Below are positions 24,591 through 34,326 of a DNA stretch of 64,000 nucleotides, in pieces. The position numbers and the translations under genes are program-made. The stretch's first letter is position 1. Every line of letters starts with the position of its first letter. Origin of the DNA: Haloglomus salinum (GTDB lineage: Archaea; Halobacteriota; Halobacteria; Halobacteriales; Haloarculaceae); contig NZ_CP101153.1 in NCBI RefSeq assembly GCF_024298825.1, forward strand, positions 868,001 to 932,000, given 5' to 3'. A model generated the notes under the pieces. It did no database searches. It worked only from the letters and a program-made list of their open reading frames with translations, and had not been told where the DNA came from.

Positions 24591-25568
24591 CTACTCGGGC
24601 AGCACGCTCGCCAGCGCGCCGCGGAGTACGGCGTCCTCGCCCAGCGGCGTCGCGCGGACCTCGGGCGCGGGCACCGCGAGGCCCCCCTCGTCGAGCAGGC
24701 CGGCGAGCGGGTCGACCACGAGCGCGGGGTTCGACAGCGCGACGGCACCGCCGACGGAGACGAGTTCGGGCGCGTACGCGTGGGTCAGCGCCGCGACCCC
24801 GCGGGCGTTCAGGCGGACGGTCTCCGCGACGACGCGCGTGGCGAGGGGGTCACCGTCGAGGTCGGATGGGGCGACATCCGGGTCCGCGGCGGCGGCGAGG
24901 ACGGCCGCGGAATCGGTCGCCTCGAACACCGCTTCGGCGTCGAGCGTCTCGGCGTCGAGAGCCGTCTCGTGGCCGGCCGCCGCGCGGTCACGGGCGTGGG
25001 CGGCGATGCCGCTCCCGGAGCAGTAGGCCTCCCAGTGGCCCGTCCCGCCACAGCCACAGGGTCGGCCGGCGGGAACGAGCGTGAGGTGGCCGACCTCGGC
25101 GGCGTTGCCGCGCCGGCCCCGGAGGACGTGGCCGTCGACGGCGACGCCGGCGCCGACGCCCGTCGAGAGCGTGAGGTAGACGGCGTTCTCGGGACAGTCG
25201 GTGAATCGCCGCTCGCCGCGGATACCGGCCACGGCGTCGTTCTCGAGGGTGACGGGTGCATCCGTGCGCTCGCAGAGCGCGTCGACGAGGGCGATACGCT
25301 CGGCAGGGACGTTCGGCGGGTCGACGACCGCGCCCGCGTCGACGTCGAGCGGGCCGATACTCCCGACACCGATGGCGTCGAGGTGCCCGGGAGCGACGGC
25401 CGCGGCCTCACAGGCCGCCTCGAGCGTGGCCACCACGGCCGCGGTGACGGTCGCACCGTCGGCCTGGGGGGTCGAGCGGCGGGCACGGCCACGCTCATCC
25501 CCATCGGGGCCGGCGACCAGCGCCCGCGTGTTCGTCGCCCCGAGGTCGATGGCGGCGTAACACGACAT
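24591..25568 (-). CDS. ROK family sugar kinase (glucokinase-like)
   Basis: A 325-residue ATP-dependent kinase. The phosphate-binding loop is DLGATNTRALVAGPDG (residues 7-22), the catalytic aspartate sits in VTLENDAVAG, STGVGAGVAVDG follows, and the ROK zinc motif is GHLTLVPAGRPCGCGG with GHWEAYCSG. ROK kinases in haloarchaea phosphorylate glucose or related hexoses; sequence does not set the sugar. ATG at 25568. It is 65 bp upstream of the LVIVD pair on the same strand but separated by a short GC-rich gap, so operon membership is uncertain. Confidence 0.92.
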   Translation of the reverse strand: MSCYAAIDLGATNTRALVAGPDGDERGRARRSTPQADGATVTAAVVATLEAACEAAAVAPGHLDAIGVGSIGPLDVDAGAVVDPPNVPAERIALVDALCERTDAPVTLENDAVAGIRGERRFTDCPENAVYLTLSTGVGAGVAVDGHVLRGRRGNAAEVGHLTLVPAGRPCGCGGTGHWEAYCSGSGIAAHARDRAAAGHETALDAETLDAEAVFEATDSAAVLAAAADPDVAPSDLDGDPLATRVVAETVRLNARGVAALTHAYAPELVSVGGAVALSNPALVVDPLAGLLDEGGLAVPAPEVRATPLGEDAVLRGALASVLPE

Positions 25569-25730
25569 GCCGACGGCCGGGCGCCGGGCGTACATCAACC
25601 CTTCCACGTCGTGACCGGGCACGCTGGCGTCACGTCACGGAGGGGAAGCCGCGGACGACCGGTATCGGAGGCTACCAGCGGGAGAACGAGGTGGCCGAGA
25701 GCGGGGCGTGGCCGGAGGGGCGTGGCGGTG

Positions 25731-25877
25731 TCAGCATCCGCAGCAGTCGTCGTCCGTTTCGGCCGCGACCGCGTACTGGAGCGCCTGACGGAGGTGGTAC
25801 CTCGCGTTCGAATCAGTCACCTCTTCGAGGGCCCGACGGATGTGGTCGGTGTCCTGCATCTGGGTCCGGGTCATCAT
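25731..25877 (-). CDS. 48-residue microprotein ending in Cys-Cys-Gly-Cys
   Basis: A short frame with a clear promoter. It encodes MMTRTQMQDTDHIRRALEEV, then a helical stretch (SNARYHLRQALQYAVAAE) and the acidic, cysteine-rich end TDDDCCGC. A second in-frame ATG at 25874 would shorten it by one residue. The minus-strand TATA-like box at 25902-25910 is 25-33 nt before the ATG. Helix plus C-terminal CCxC suggests metal binding or a thiol handle; function unknown. Codon use (third-position G/C) matches its neighbours. Confidence 0.75.
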   Translation of the reverse strand: MMTRTQMQDTDHIRRALEEVTDSNARYHLRQALQYAVAAETDDDCCGC

Positions 25878-25901
25878 GGAGACGTGTACGGCCCGGCGGG
25901 C

Positions 25902-25910
25902 CATATATCC
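25902..25910 (-). promoter_or_regulatory. TATA box of the CCGC microprotein gene
   Basis: On the minus strand GGATATATG lies 25-33 nt before the ATG at 25877, a strong haloarchaeal box in an otherwise GC-rich region. It is the main reason to accept the short gene. Confidence 0.6.
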
Positions 25911-25986
25911 CGAGCGGAGTTATCCGAGCGAGATAACGGCGTCAGACGCCGTGCCGTCTCGGAGTTCGACGCTGGACGCGACCAGC

Positions 25987-26287
25987 TCAGAACGAGACCT
26001 GCAACCCCGACCCAGACGAGTCGCTTCCGACAATCCGCCCGAGTGGCCCGTGTCGTGCCCCGAGCCGCCGATATCCGTCGACGTGGGGCTCCGCGAGAGG
26101 TGGCTGTCGAGCCACGAGAGGAGCGCGTCGGTGCTCCGGGGCTGCACCCGACGGTGCCCGGGGCCTCGAAGTCACTGACAGACGACCGTGTGGCTCACCA
26201 GCGCGCCGGCCTCGGCGACCAGCGACTCGCCGGGGGCGAGACGACCAGTAGCGAATCCGAGAGGCGGTGTTCGACTCCGTACTCCAT
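25987..26287 (-). pseudogene. Decayed AIM24-family gene (internal deletion and frameshifts)
   Basis: From ATG 26287 the frame reads MEYGVEHRLSDSLLVV, the N-terminus of AIM24 (TIGR00266) proteins. A frameshift then moves the expected continuation LAPGESLVAEAGALVSHT to another frame, which stops at 26172-26174. Right after come the pieces expected near the end of the family: DFEAPGTV, and, in a further frame, VQPRSTDALLSWLDSHL. The family's end resembles SDSSGSGLQVSF, which stops at 25987. Intact members are around 220-250 residues, so the middle is missing. At GTCGGGTGCAG one T appears lost compared with the usual GTVW-VQ join. Function of AIM24 is uncertain. Confidence 0.72.
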
Positions 26288-26414
26288 GCCTTGCTATCAC
26301 GCTCAGATAGGATAACCGAACACAGAGAGGTGGTAGCAGAGCGCGTCGGCCGAGACGGGGGCCAGCGTTCGCCGCATGGCGGGCGTTTTTGCTGTCCTCG
26401 GCCGACCATCCAGT

Positions 26415-27179
26415 ATGACCGACAGCGACGTCTCGACACCCGACATCGCGCCGGACCTGAACGGGCGGACGGCACTGGTGACCGGGAGTGCGACGGGGCT
26501 CGGACGTGGCCTGCTGCTGGCGCTGGCCGACGCGGGCGCCGACGTGGCCGTCCACTACCGAACGAGCCACGAGGAAGCCACGGAGGTGGCCGCCGAGGCC
26601 CGCGAGCACAGCGTCGAGGCCACGATTGTCCAGGGCGATGTGACCGACCCCGACAGCGTCGATTCGATGTTCGACGACGCCGAAGCCTCGCTCGGGACCG
26701 TCGACGTGCTCGTCAACAACGTGGGCGCGTTCGCACCCAGCCACTGGGAGGCGATCGGCTGGGAGCGCTGGAACCTCGTCCTGGAGACGAACCTGAACGG
26801 GACCGCCATCTGCTCACAGCGCGCGCTCGGGCCGATGCGCGAGCGGGGCTGGGGTCGCATCGTCAACCTCGGCTACGCCTCCAGCGAGAAGGGACTCGTC
26901 AGCCCGAAGAACTTCCCGTACTTCGTCGCGAAGGCGGGCGTCCTGATGTTCACGCGGATGCTCGCGGCCGACACGCAGGACGACGGAATCACCGTCAACG
27001 CCGTCTCCCCGTACGTCGTGGAGAACTCCGACGAGTTCCCGGACGACGCGCCGCGCGGCCGGTGGGCCTCGTACGAGGACCTCGCGGCGCCGCTCCTCTT
27101 TTTCTGCTCGGATGCCGCCGACTACGTCTCCGGGGAGAACGTCGAGGTCGACGGCGGATGGCTGCCCGAGAAGGTTTGA
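26415..27179 (+). CDS. Short-chain dehydrogenase/reductase (SDR)
   Basis: A 254-residue classical SDR. The dinucleotide loop is TGSATGLGRG (about residues 24-33), NNVG is present near 96, and the catalytic Tyr-Lys pair lies in YFVAKAG with the serine in GYASSEKG. The C-terminal DYVSGENVEVDGGWLP is typical. The glycine-rich loop plus Arg/Tyr after strand 2 (VHYRTSHEE) favours NADP(H). It resembles 3-oxoacyl-ACP reductases, but archaea lack that pathway, so the substrate is probably a hydroxyacyl or keto compound. ATG at 26415; TTTTTGC about 27 nt upstream may be the TATA box. MaoC follows 176 bp on. Confidence 0.92.
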   Translation: MTDSDVSTPDIAPDLNGRTALVTGSATGLGRGLLLALADAGADVAVHYRTSHEEATEVAAEAREHSVEATIVQGDVTDPDSVDSMFDDAEASLGTVDVLVNNVGAFAPSHWEAIGWERWNLVLETNLNGTAICSQRALGPMRERGWGRIVNLGYASSEKGLVSPKNFPYFVAKAGVLMFTRMLAADTQDDGITVNAVSPYVVENSDEFPDDAPRGRWASYEDLAAPLLFFCSDAADYVSGENVEVDGGWLPEKV

Positions 27180-27355
27180 CCGGGATACCGGACCCGGAGT
27201 GGTCTCCCCCCACAGTCGCCGACAACAGGGCGCGGGAGTCCCATCCGGGGAGCATCGCCGGTGTCGCCGACGGGGACCTGTCACGGGGCTCCACCAACCT
27301 GCTCACCTCGCCGGCGTCGGCAGACACTTGCCCTCCCCCTACCTGCCGACCGAAC

Positions 27356-27823
27356 ATGGAGTACTACGAGGACATGGAGGTCGGCGACGTGACCGAGCAC
27401 GGCACCTACGAGATGACGAAGGAGGAGATCAAGGAGTTCGCCGAGCAGTACGACCCGCAGCCGTTCCACACGGACGAGGAGGCCGCCGAGGAGTCCATCT
27501 TCGGCTCGCTGGCGGCGTCGGGCTGGCACACGGCCAGCGCCTGCATGCGCCTGCTCGTCGAGGGCGTGCTGGAGGACCAGGCCTCGCTGGGCGCGGCGGG
27601 TGTCGACGAGCTCCGCTGGAAGCAGCCCGTCTACCCGGGTGACGAGCTGACGGTTCGTGTCGAGACCATCGAGAAGGAGCCCCACCCCACGGACCCGACC
27701 CGAGGTCGGGTCAACTCCCGGATGACCGGTATCAACCAGGACGGCGACGAAGTCATCACGTGGGTCGGGCTGGGGATGGTGAAGCGGCGCGAGCCGCTGG
27801 ACGAGGCGCCCGGCGGGGACTGA
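27356..27823 (+). CDS. MaoC-family (R)-specific enoyl-CoA hydratase
   Basis: A 155-residue hot-dog-fold hydratase. The catalytic Asp and His lie in YDPQPFHTDEEAAE, preceded by the FAEQ element of the hydratase-2 motif, and GSLAASGWHTASACMRLL plus LRWKQPVYPGDELTVRVE complete the fold. Such enzymes hydrate trans-2-enoyl-CoA in fatty-acid breakdown or polyhydroxyalkanoate supply. Proximity to the SDR (same strand) could mean paired hydratase and dehydrogenase steps. ATG at 27356, MEYYEDMEVGD, a common family start. Confidence 0.93.
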   Translation: MEYYEDMEVGDVTEHGTYEMTKEEIKEFAEQYDPQPFHTDEEAAEESIFGSLAASGWHTASACMRLLVEGVLEDQASLGAAGVDELRWKQPVYPGDELTVRVETIEKEPHPTDPTRGRVNSRMTGINQDGDEVITWVGLGMVKRREPLDEAPGGD

Positions 27824-27869
27824 GGCGGGGCGACGCCGCCGAGCGGCGGACACGCTGGGTCGGCGTGTG

Positions 27870-28457
27870 TCAGTTCCCCTGGATGGCGTCGATGACCATC
27901 GCCGCCGCGATGATCGGTTCTTTGGGCACGTCGCTGGCGTCGTCGATGGTGATCTCGTACGTGTCCTTCAGCGAGAACTGGCCCTCGATGGAGCCGACGT
28001 GGTTCCCGCTCGCGTCGGTGATCTCGTACTTGTGGGGGATGAGCTCGCCGAACGGCAGCACGTTCCGGGCGATGGTCGTCGCGGCGCCGCGGGAGTCGAT
28101 CTTCGCCAGCGCGGCCTCCGTCTCGGCGTCGCGGATGGTCCAGGTGTCCTGCAGGATGGAGTAGTCGTTATCCAGGATGACGAGGTTCTCGCCCGTCTGG
28201 GCGTCCGAGAGGACGTAGTTCCCCGCGACGTCGATGATGCCGCCGGCCTTGACGGTGAACACGTCGGTGCCGTCCCCGTCGGTGAACGGGAACTCCTCTT
28301 TCATCTTGAACATCTTCTGCTTCCCGCGGAGGACGACGTTCCCGGACGCGTCCATCGCCTTGTACTTGTTCCGGATGAGCGACTGGACCACGGTGTAGCG
28401 GTCGTCGCTCAGCTCGATACCCTGGATGTCGTACTTCGACGCGGGGTCGGGGGCCAT
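27870..28457 (-). CDS. LURP-one-related (tubby-like beta-barrel) protein
   Basis: A 195-residue protein of the LURP-one/phospholipid-scramblase-like superfamily, a 12-strand barrel around one helix. Characteristic stretches are RYTVVQSLIRNKYKAMDASG, VLRGKQKMFKMKEEF, YVLSDAQTGENLVILD and YEITDASGNHVGSIEGQFS. Function in archaea unknown; lipid or membrane binding is possible. ATG at 28457; its promoter shares a 118-bp region with divergent uvrA. Confidence 0.85.
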   Translation of the reverse strand: MAPDPASKYDIQGIELSDDRYTVVQSLIRNKYKAMDASGNVVLRGKQKMFKMKEEFPFTDGDGTDVFTVKAGGIIDVAGNYVLSDAQTGENLVILDNDYSILQDTWTIRDAETEAALAKIDSRGAATTIARNVLPFGELIPHKYEITDASGNHVGSIEGQFSLKDTYEITIDDASDVPKEPIIAAAMVIDAIQGN

Positions 28458-28575
28458 GCCGGAGCATTCAGTCAGTTACCTGTTGAAGCTTCCCCTGCCC
28501 CGCGGATTGGCCTGCTGCCCCGTCCCCTGGCTGCGACCGACAGCGTTTCCGTCGCCCCGCTCGTCCATTCCCGCA

Positions 28576-31500
28576 ATGACAAAGGAGTACATCGAGGTCC
28601 GCGGCGCGGAGGAGCACAACCTCAAGGACCTCGACGTGCGCATCCCCCGCGAGGAGTTCACGGTCGTCACCGGCCTCTCGGGCTCCGGAAAGTCCTCGCT
28701 CGCGTTCGAGACCGTCTACGCGGAGGGGCAGCGACGCTACATCGAGTCGCTGTCAGCCTACGCACGCAACTTCCTCGGCCAGATGGACAAGCCACAGGTC
28801 GAGACCGTCGAGGGGCTGTCACCCGCCATCTCCATCGACCAGAAGAGCGCCGCCAACAACCCCCGCTCGACGGTCGGCACCGTCACCGAACTCCACGACT
28901 ACCTGCGCCTGCTGTACGCCCGCGTCGGCACCCCACACTGCCCCGAGTGTGGCCGCGAGGTGGGCGAGCAGTCCGCCTCGAACATGGTCGACCGCATCCT
29001 CGAGCTGCCGGAGGGCACGCGCGCCAAGCTCTGCGCACCGGTCGTCCGCGACCAGAAGGGCGCGTTCGCGGACCTGTTCGACGAACTCGTCGCGGAGGGG
29101 TACTCGCGCGTCGAGGTCGACGGCGGGGAGTACGACCTCGCCGTCGAGAAGCCGGACCTCGACGAGAACTACAACCACACCGTCGACGTGGTCGTCGACC
29201 GCGTGAAGGTGTCGCCCGAGGCCCGCTCGCGCATCACCGACTCCGTCGAGACCGCCCTGGAGGAGGCCGAGGGCGTCATCAAACTCGTGCTTCCGGACCC
29301 ACCGGCCGACATCGACCTCGGCAGCGAGACGCGCTCGACCGGCGACCTCGCCGACGACGAGGACGACGCGGCCGACACGGACGACGACCGGCTGGTCGTC
29401 ACCTTCTCCGAGGAGTTGGCCTGCACACACTGTGGTATCGACCTGCCCGAGATCGAGACGCGCTCGTTCTCGTTCAACTCGCCACACGGCGCCTGCCCGG
29501 AGTGTGAGGGCATCGGCGAGACGAAGGAGGTCGACCCGGACCTCGTCGTGACGGACGCCTCGAAACCGCTGAAGGACGTGTTCGAGCCGTGGAGCTACTC
29601 GCGGTCCTACTACCGCACGCGACTCGACGCCGTCGCCGAACACTTCGAGGTCCCACTCGACACCCCGTTCGAGGCGCTCGATGCGGACGTGCAGGACGCC
29701 TTCCTCTACGGCACGGACGAGGACGTGGTGTTCAAGCGACAGACGAAGAACGGCACCCGGCGCAAGGAGAAGCCGTTCGAGGGCGTCATCCCGAACCTCT
29801 CGCGGCGCTACGTCGAGACGGATTCGGAGGGCACCCGCGACCACATCGAGAAGTACATGGCCACCACGACGTGTCCGGCCTGCGAGGGGTCGCGGCTCAA
29901 GCCCGAATCCCGCGCAGTGCTGGTCGCGGATACCTCGCTCGCCGAGGTCAACCGACTCAGCATCGGCGACGCGCTGGACCACTTCGAGGGGATGGAGGAC
30001 GGGATGACCCAGCGCCAGCGCACCATCGCCGAGGAGATACTCAAGGAGATACGGGCACGCCTGGGCTTCATGGACGAGGTCGGGCTGGAGTACCTCACGC
30101 TCGACCGCGAGGCCGCCACGCTCTCCGGTGGTGAGAGCCAGCGCATCCGCCTGGCGACGCAGGTCGGCTCCGGCCTCGTCGGCGTGCTGTACGTCCTCGA
30201 CGAGCCGTCCATCGGCCTCCACCAGCGCGACAACGACAAGCTACTCGACACGCTGGAGGGGCTGCGCGACCTCGGGAACACGCTCGTCGTCGTCGAGCAC
30301 GACGAGGAGACGATGTGGCGTGCGGACAACGTCATCGACATGGGGCCCGGTCCCGGCAAGCGCGGCGGCGAGGTCGTCGTCAACGGGGACGTCGAGGACG
30401 TGATGAGCGAGCCGCGCTCGGTCACCGGCGACTACCTCGCCGGCCGCGATGCCATCCCCGTACCCGACGAGCGCCGGGAGCCAGACGGCCACATCCACGT
30501 CTCGGGCGCCCGCCAGCACAACCTGAAGGACCTCGACGTGGACGTGCCGCTGGGCAACTTCACGGCCATCACGGGCGTTTCGGGCTCCGGGAAGTCGACG
30601 CTGCTCCACGAAATCCTCTACAAGGGCCTCGTCCGGCGGATGAACGACACGGACGTCAACCCGGGCGACCACGACGACATCGAGTACGAGGGCATCGAGA
30701 CGGTCCGGCTCATCGACCAGTCGCCCATCGGCCGCACGCCGCGCTCTAATCCGGCGACCTACACGGGCGTCTTCGACCACATCCGCGAGCTGTTCGCCGA
30801 GACGAACCTCGCGAAGCAGCGCGGCTACGCGAAGGGTCGCTTCTCGTTCAACGTGAAGGGCGGGCGCTGCGAGGGCTGTGGCGGGCAGGGCACCGTCAAG
30901 ATAGACATGAACTTCCTCTCGGACGTGTACGTACCCTGCGAGGACTGCGAGGGGGCGCGCTACAACGACGAGACCCTCGACGTCACCTACAAGGACGCCA
31001 CCATCGCGGACGTGCTGGACATGAGCGTCGAGGAGGCCTACGAGTTCTTCGAGGGCCACACCGGCATCCGCCGGCGGCTCGAGTTGCTGATGGATGTCGG
31101 GCTGGACTACATGCGACTCGGCCAGCCCTCCACGACGCTGTCGGGCGGCGAGGCCCAGCGCGTGAAGCTGGCCGAGGAGCTCGGCAAGAAGGACCGCGGC
31201 GAGGCCCTGTACCTGCTCGACGAGCCGACGACGGGCCTGCACAGTGCCGACGAGCGCAAGCTCATCGAGGTGCTCCACCGGCTGACCGACGCCGGCAACA
31301 CGGTCGTCGTCGTCGAGCACGAACTCGACCTCGTGAAGAACGCCGACACCATCATCGACCTCGGGCCGGAGGGCGGCGAGGGCGGCGGCGAGGTCGTCGC
31401 GCAGGGCACGCCCGAACACGTCGCCCGGCAGGACGCCTCGCACACGGGCCGCTACCTCCGGGACCACCTCGACGTGGACCTGCCGGGGCCGCGCGCCGAG

Positions 31501-31605
31501 CGCGAGCGCGAGCGGGCGGAACTGCGCGAGCGCGCCAACGAGCGCGTGGCCGAACTGCGGGGCGAGAGCGATGTCGAAGCGGAGGCCGCGGCCGGCGACG
31601 ACTGA
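28576..31605 (+). CDS. uvrA: UvrA, excinuclease ABC subunit A
   Basis: A 1,009-residue DNA-damage sensor of bacterial-type nucleotide excision repair, which haloarchaea acquired. Two ABC ATPase modules: Walker [10 protein letters not shown] near residue 34 and GVSGSGKST near 670, ABC signatures [12 protein letters not shown] and [16 protein letters not shown], Walker [14 protein letters not shown] and [13 protein letters not shown]. Zinc modules CTHCG/CPECEG and [14 protein letters not shown] are intact. The C-terminal 40 residues are a charged Arg/Glu helix. ATG at 28576 is the family start ([19 protein letters not shown]). uvrB and uvrC are not in the window. Confidence 0.97.
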   Translation: MTKEYIEVRGAEEHNLKDLDVRIPREEFTVVTGLSGSGKSSLAFETVYAEGQRRYIESLSAYARNFLGQMDKPQVETVEGLSPAISIDQKSAANNPRSTVGTVTELHDYLRLLYARVGTPHCPECGREVGEQSASNMVDRILELPEGTRAKLCAPVVRDQKGAFADLFDELVAEGYSRVEVDGGEYDLAVEKPDLDENYNHTVDVVVDRVKVSPEARSRITDSVETALEEAEGVIKLVLPDPPADIDLGSETRSTGDLADDEDDAADTDDDRLVVTFSEELACTHCGIDLPEIETRSFSFNSPHGACPECEGIGETKEVDPDLVVTDASKPLKDVFEPWSYSRSYYRTRLDAVAEHFEVPLDTPFEALDADVQDAFLYGTDEDVVFKRQTKNGTRRKEKPFEGVIPNLSRRYVETDSEGTRDHIEKYMATTTCPACEGSRLKPESRAVLVADTSLAEVNRLSIGDALDHFEGMEDGMTQRQRTIAEEILKEIRARLGFMDEVGLEYLTLDREAATLSGGESQRIRLATQVGSGLVGVLYVLDEPSIGLHQRDNDKLLDTLEGLRDLGNTLVVVEHDEETMWRADNVIDMGPGPGKRGGEVVVNGDVEDVMSEPRSVTGDYLAGRDAIPVPDERREPDGHIHVSGARQHNLKDLDVDVPLGNFTAITGVSGSGKSTLLHEILYKGLVRRMNDTDVNPGDHDDIEYEGIETVRLIDQSPIGRTPRSNPATYTGVFDHIRELFAETNLAKQRGYAKGRFSFNVKGGRCEGCGGQGTVKIDMNFLSDVYVPCEDCEGARYNDETLDVTYKDATIADVLDMSVEEAYEFFEGHTGIRRRLELLMDVGLDYMRLGQPSTTLSGGEAQRVKLAEELGKKDRGEALYLLDEPTTGLHSADERKLIEVLHRLTDAGNTVVVVEHELDLVKNADTIIDLGPEGGEGGGEVVAQGTPEHVARQDASHTGRYLRDHLDVDLPGPRAERERERAELRERANERVAELRGESDVEAEAAAGDD

Positions 31606-31738
31606 GGCCCAGGACACCTCCACGCCACCAGAATTTATCTCGTAATTCGCAGACTACGACTAATACTGCCCACATATACGCCACAGACCGAATTCAGAGC
31701 CCAAACAGGAACAGATACTGAGAAATATCGGCTAGCAC

Positions 31739-34309
31739 TCACTGCTGCGAGGCGTCCGACACTGCAGGTGGCGGGTCCGCCTGCGGCAACGATAGCCGGA
31801 CGACGCTCCCCCGTGGCTCGTTCTCGTGGATGTCGATCTCGCCGCCGACGTTCGTGACCGTCCAGCGGACGAACCAGAGGCCGAGCCCGGTGGCGTGTTC
31901 CAGCGGCGTCTCGTGGCCACGTTCGAGCGCGGTCCGCTCCAGTTCGCTGATGCCCGGTCCGTCGTCGGCCACGGCGATGGTGACGCGGTCGTCCGCGACC
32001 GATACCCGAAGTTCGACGGTGGGGTCAGCACTGTCGTGGTGGGTGATAGCGTTCTCGATCAGTTCGTCGAGCGCGACCTCCAGCGTCTCGTGACCGCTGG
32101 CCCACACCGCATCGGGGGCCGAGACCGAGATAGTGGCGTCGGTCGTCTGCTCGCGGTACTCGGCGGCGACACGCCGGACGAGCGCGGCCACGTCGACGGG
32201 TCCGGTGTCACTGGCGGGCGAGATGCTGTGGCGGAACTCCCGCGTCCGGTCGCTGAGCGCCAGGAGTTCCTCACCCGCCTGTCGGATGGCCTCGGCCTCG
32301 CTCTCGGGGTCCCCGGCCCCGGCTTCGATGCCCGCGGCCCGTGCCAGCACGATGTTCATCTTGTTGCGGAGGTTGTGCCGCAGGACGCGGTCGAACACGG
32401 AGAGGCGACTCTCGCTCTGGTGGAGGTCCGTCACGTCCCGGCAGACCCCCACTCGGCCGACGACCTCGCCGTCCTCGTCGGTGAGGAGGGTGATGTTGAT
32501 ATCGAGCAATCGAAGGACGCCATCGGCGTTTCGGACCTGTAGCTCCAGCGTCTCGGTTCCGCTTTCGGACCCCATGAGCGCCTCCACGACCTCCTTCCCT
32601 TCCGCCAGCTGTTCCTCTGACAGGACCACCGAGGCGTGCGAGCCGACGAGGGCATCGCGGTCGCGACCGAGCAACTCCACCATCGCGTCGTTGACGAGCG
32701 TGAACCGGCCTTCGGCATCCAGCGCGTACACCGGGTCCGGCGCGGCCTGCAGGATGGCCTCGAACTGCTCCAGTTCGCGCTCGCGCTCGACCCGGTCGGA
32801 GACGTCGCGACCGATGCCGGCGTAGCCGACCAGTTCCCCGTCCACCTCGACGCGGGCGTTGGCGAACTCGTAGGGGATGCGCTCGCCATCGAGCGTGACG
32901 ATCTCCGTCTGGACGGTCGCGGTCGGCTGGCCCTCCGCGACCGCCCCCAGAACCCCGGCGACCCGCGGCCGCTCGGCCTCGGGGATGAACGAGAACGGGC
33001 CGAGTTCACGGATGGTCTCGTCCGTGCAGCCGGTCACCTCGTTGAACCGGTCGTTCCAGCGGACGTAGTTCCCCTCGGTGTCGAACATGTAGAACACGTC
33101 GGGCACCGCGTCGAGGATGGCTTCCGTGACGGCCTGCTCCTCGCGGAGTTCGCGTTCGCGTCGCTTCAGCGGCGTGACATCGCGACTCTCGGCGACGATG
33201 AAATCCACCTCCCCGTCGGCGTCGGTCACGGGTTTGAGCGTGAACACCAGCGTCAGCTCGCCCTCCTCGGCGGGGACATCCAGCTCGCCCCGGACCAGCT
33301 CCCCGTCGGCGGCGCGGTCGACGGCGTCCTCGACCACCGGTCCCGTCTCGTCGTCGAACCACGGCGTCTCGTGGAACCGACGACCGACCACGTCCTCGCG
33401 TCCGGCGTCGATGACATCGAGTGCGGCGGCGTTGGTCTCGATGAGGATGCCGTCGGGGTCGAGCAAGCTGGCGAATCCCTCGGCGTTGTCGAGGATGGCC
33501 TCGTAGCGGCGCTCCCGTTCCAGCTCCTCGGTCACGTCCTCCTGGAAGCCGACGAAGTGTGTGAGGGTCCCCGCCTCGTCCCGGACGGGGGCGACCATGA
33601 CACGGTTCCAGAACGGCGTTCCGTCCCGTCGGTAGTTCAGGAGCTGGACCCTGGTCGACTCGCCGGCGTCGATGGCTCGCCGGAGTTCGGCGACCTGCTC
33701 GGGGGCCGTCTCGGGGCCCTGCAGGAAGCGGCAGTTCCGACCGACCGCTGCTACGGCGTCGTAGCCCGTCATCTCCTCGAACCGGTCGTTGACGTAGACG
33801 AGCGGGTTGTCCGGCTGCCGGTAGTCGGCGATGGAGATGCCGACGGCGGCCTCGTCGATGACCCGTCGGAACAGCCGGAGCTGGTCGCGCTGGTCCGCCA
33901 GTGCGACGGACATCTTGCGGTCGCGAGCGAGCGAGGCGACCCGGGCGTCGAGTTCGAGCTTGCCCGTCGGAAGTTCGACCACGTCGTCGACGGTCTCGCC
34001 CAGCGCGTCGGACAGCCACGGCGTGTTGCTGGCCTGGCCACGGAGCAAGAGCAGGACCGGGAGCTGGACCGGTTCGGCCGCGGCCCGCCGGCCGCTCAGC
34101 TTCGTCGCCACCTCCGGGTACCAGTCCGAGTCCACGAGGCAGAGGTCGAACGCCGGCCACTCCTCGTCGGGCGCCGCCGTCACCACGTCGTAGCCGTCGG
34201 CGAGCTGCTGGGCGAACAGCTCCCGGTCGCGCCCGTGGGAGACCAGCACCAGGACCCGGAGCTGCTCGTCGGAGCGGGCCCCCACAGCGGCGGCGTCTCT
34301 CATTCCCAT
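31739..34309 (-). CDS. LOV-PAS sensor histidine kinase
   Basis: An 856-residue cytosolic sensor kinase. Residues 15-125 resemble a receiver without a clear phospho-site (FDLCLVDSDW). Residues 145-265 are a LOV photosensor: GRNCRFLQ with flavin-binding Cys193, NYRRDGTPFWN and FVGFQEDVT with Gln256. Three further PAS regions follow (about 265-385, 390-510, 515-630). The kinase core has phospho-acceptor His645 in RVLRHNLRNKMN and an ATP-binding domain with ENAITHHDSAD, DDGPGI and TGLGLWFVRW. Blue light is the likely cue for the first PAS. It lies 17 nt after the KaiC-like gene. Start at 34309, alternative ATG 34303. Confidence 0.94.
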   Translation of the reverse strand: MGMRDAAAVGARSDEQLRVLVLVSHGRDRELFAQQLADGYDVVTAAPDEEWPAFDLCLVDSDWYPEVATKLSGRRAAAEPVQLPVLLLLRGQASNTPWLSDALGETVDDVVELPTGKLELDARVASLARDRKMSVALADQRDQLRLFRRVIDEAAVGISIADYRQPDNPLVYVNDRFEEMTGYDAVAAVGRNCRFLQGPETAPEQVAELRRAIDAGESTRVQLLNYRRDGTPFWNRVMVAPVRDEAGTLTHFVGFQEDVTEELERERRYEAILDNAEGFASLLDPDGILIETNAAALDVIDAGREDVVGRRFHETPWFDDETGPVVEDAVDRAADGELVRGELDVPAEEGELTLVFTLKPVTDADGEVDFIVAESRDVTPLKRRERELREEQAVTEAILDAVPDVFYMFDTEGNYVRWNDRFNEVTGCTDETIRELGPFSFIPEAERPRVAGVLGAVAEGQPTATVQTEIVTLDGERIPYEFANARVEVDGELVGYAGIGRDVSDRVERERELEQFEAILQAAPDPVYALDAEGRFTLVNDAMVELLGRDRDALVGSHASVVLSEEQLAEGKEVVEALMGSESGTETLELQVRNADGVLRLLDINITLLTDEDGEVVGRVGVCRDVTDLHQSESRLSVFDRVLRHNLRNKMNIVLARAAGIEAGAGDPESEAEAIRQAGEELLALSDRTREFRHSISPASDTGPVDVAALVRRVAAEYREQTTDATISVSAPDAVWASGHETLEVALDELIENAITHHDSADPTVELRVSVADDRVTIAVADDGPGISELERTALERGHETPLEHATGLGLWFVRWTVTNVGGEIDIHENEPRGSVVRLSLPQADPPPAVSDASQQ

Positions 34310-34326
34310 TGGCCCAGTTCTCGCTG

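Noticed and set aside
25920-26147. 75-residue frame MQPRSTDALLSWL on the minus strand
   Set aside because: It is the out-of-frame C-terminal piece of the AIM24 relic, not a separate gene.
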